Shown here: piece by piece, positions 13,429 to 14,070 of the stretch | How the letters are laid out: each line of letters starts with the position of its first letter | How positions within the stretch are numbered: position 1 is the first letter of the stretch | NCBI GenBank assembly: GCA_964467935.1 | Contig: CAYYKK010000183.1 | Coordinates: forward strand, 1 to 14,070 | DNA from: CAYYKK01 sp964467935 | GTDB taxonomy: Bacteria > Myxococcota_A > Polyangia > Polyangiales > Polyangiaceae | Length of the DNA: 14,070 bases | Direction of reading: 5' to 3' | Translations under genes and position numbers: made by a program | The notes under the pieces: generated by a model | Database searches by the model: none | Told to the model about the DNA's origin: nothing | The model's input: the letters and a program-made list of their open reading frames with translations, nothing else

Positions 13429-14070
13429 TCACGGGATCGGCTCGACGGGAGGAGCCTCGGGCGCGACGACGACGACGTCGAACGCCTCGGCGAGCTCGTC
13501 GGCGGCGTCGAGCGGCGCCTCGAGCGCGACGCGGCGGATCTCGGATCCGGCCGCGCGCGCGAGACTGATCGCGCGCTCGATCTCGGGTCGGCCGTGATCC
13601 CGATCGCGGATCGACACGGCGATCGCGACGACGCGGAGATCGAGCGCGCGCGCGAGCTCTTGCTCGGAGGCGACCTCGACGAGCGGCTCGAGGCCGAGCG
13701 CGCGCGCCTTCGCCACGAGGGCCGCGAGCCCCTCCGCGTCGACGAGCCTCGCGACGAGGAGCGCCGCGTCGGCGCCGGACGCGGCCGCTCGTTCGAGCTG
13801 GATCGGGTGCACGACGAAGTCGACCGCGACGAGCCGTGTGTCGGGCGAGTCCGATTCGAGGCGGTCGCGCAGGTCGCTCAACGCGTCGAAGCTGCCATCG
13901 AGCGCGACGTCGCACGCGACGAACGCCTCGAGCGCGCCGCGAGGGTCGAACGTCGGCGACACGACGACCTCCGCACGCGCGCCGCGCACACGGGCCTCGA
14001 GCGCGCCCCGGCGCGGGGCGTGCCGCGCGGGCAGCGGCGGCGCCGCACGCAGGCGCGCGACCGTCTCCCG
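13429..14070 (-). CDS. TrpC-fold protein lacking indole-glycerol-phosphate synthase catalytic lysines, 5' end beyond window
   Basis: At least 213 codons, open through the right edge. By eye it aligns with indole-3-glycerol-phosphate synthase (a beta/alpha barrel): A-E-V near the expected beta-1 strand, D-G-S-F-D-A-L, D-F-V-V-H-P-I-Q-L-E-R-A-A-A, G-A-D-A-A-L-L-V, and G-L-E-P-L-V-E-V. Key positions differ, however: the A-E-V-K-R-A-S-P-S segment reads A-E-V-V-V-S-P-T, the K-D-F lysine is replaced (A-V-D-F), G-I-N-N-R is A-V-S-I-R, and E-S-G-I is E-A-P-L. The usual C-terminal G-x-x-x-L-x-G-x-x-L phosphate-binding segment is missing, the protein ending in a Pro-rich tail. It is therefore probably a non-catalytic or repurposed barrel rather than a working TrpC. 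Upstream in-frame sequence resembles the start of TrpC proteins, so the true start lies outside. It is first of the visible operon with nagZ and hutI. Confidence 0.75.
   Translation of the reverse strand, partial: RETVARLRAAPPLPARHAPRRGALEARVRGARAEVVVSPTFDPRGALEAFVACDVALDGSFDALSDLRDRLESDSPDTRLVAVDFVVHPIQLERAAASGADAALLVARLVDAEGLAALVAKARALGLEPLVEVASEQELARALDLRVVAIAVSIRDRDHGRPEIERAISLARAAGSEIRRVALEAPLDAADELAEAFDVVVVAPEAPPVEPIP

Overview
This window is very GC-rich chromosomal DNA (roughly 70% G+C by eye) that suggests a myxobacterium-like member of the Myxococcota, probably near the Polyangia. The indicators are a Hanks-type Ser/Thr kinase with a long Pro-rich extracytoplasmic tail, a secreted TPR protein with two C-terminal membrane helices next to it, a eukaryote-like HAD-IG 5'-nucleotidase, and frequent GTG starts with weak Shine-Dalgarno sequences. 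The taxonomic call is inference. The sequence is a draft scaffold: two 10-N joins (463-472 and 9929-9938) each fall inside a gene. I see no rRNA, tRNA, CRISPR array, insertion sequence or phage gene.

Left block, minus strand (1-4568). Reading right to left: a HAD-IG nucleotidase (4566-6071), an alpha/beta hydrolase 34 bp behind it, then a signalling-type group made of a membrane Ser/Thr kinase (1952-3721), a secreted TPR/PEGA-like membrane protein (846-1757) and a TPR lipoprotein running off the left edge (1-820). Between kinase and TPR protein lie three tandem 14-bp repeats.

Middle block, plus strand (6281-11011). It is divergent from the nucleotidase across about 210 bp containing palindromes. 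It holds a ferritin-like di-iron protein followed by a strong hairpin, a PilT/PilB-type ATPase whose N-terminal domain appears duplicated, and an ABC exporter pair (ATPase and FtsX/MacB-type permease with GTGA overlap). The permease carries a small Cys-rich insert in its periplasmic domain.

Right block, minus strand (11025-14070). A compact operon runs from a TrpC-fold protein that seems to have lost the catalytic lysines of indole-glycerol-phosphate synthase, to a NagZ-type beta-N-acetylhexosaminidase, to HutI imidazolonepropionase (GTGA overlap with nagZ). It converges on the permease across a 13-bp junction.

No single new defence or biosynthetic system is evident. The most interesting items are the degenerate TrpC-like protein in operon with nagZ and hutI, the tandem-N-domain PilT-like ATPase, the Cys-rich permease insert, the tandem 14-bp repeats, and the left assembly join, which can be repaired from the sequence itself by a 16-bp overlap that restores exact 34-residue TPR phasing.
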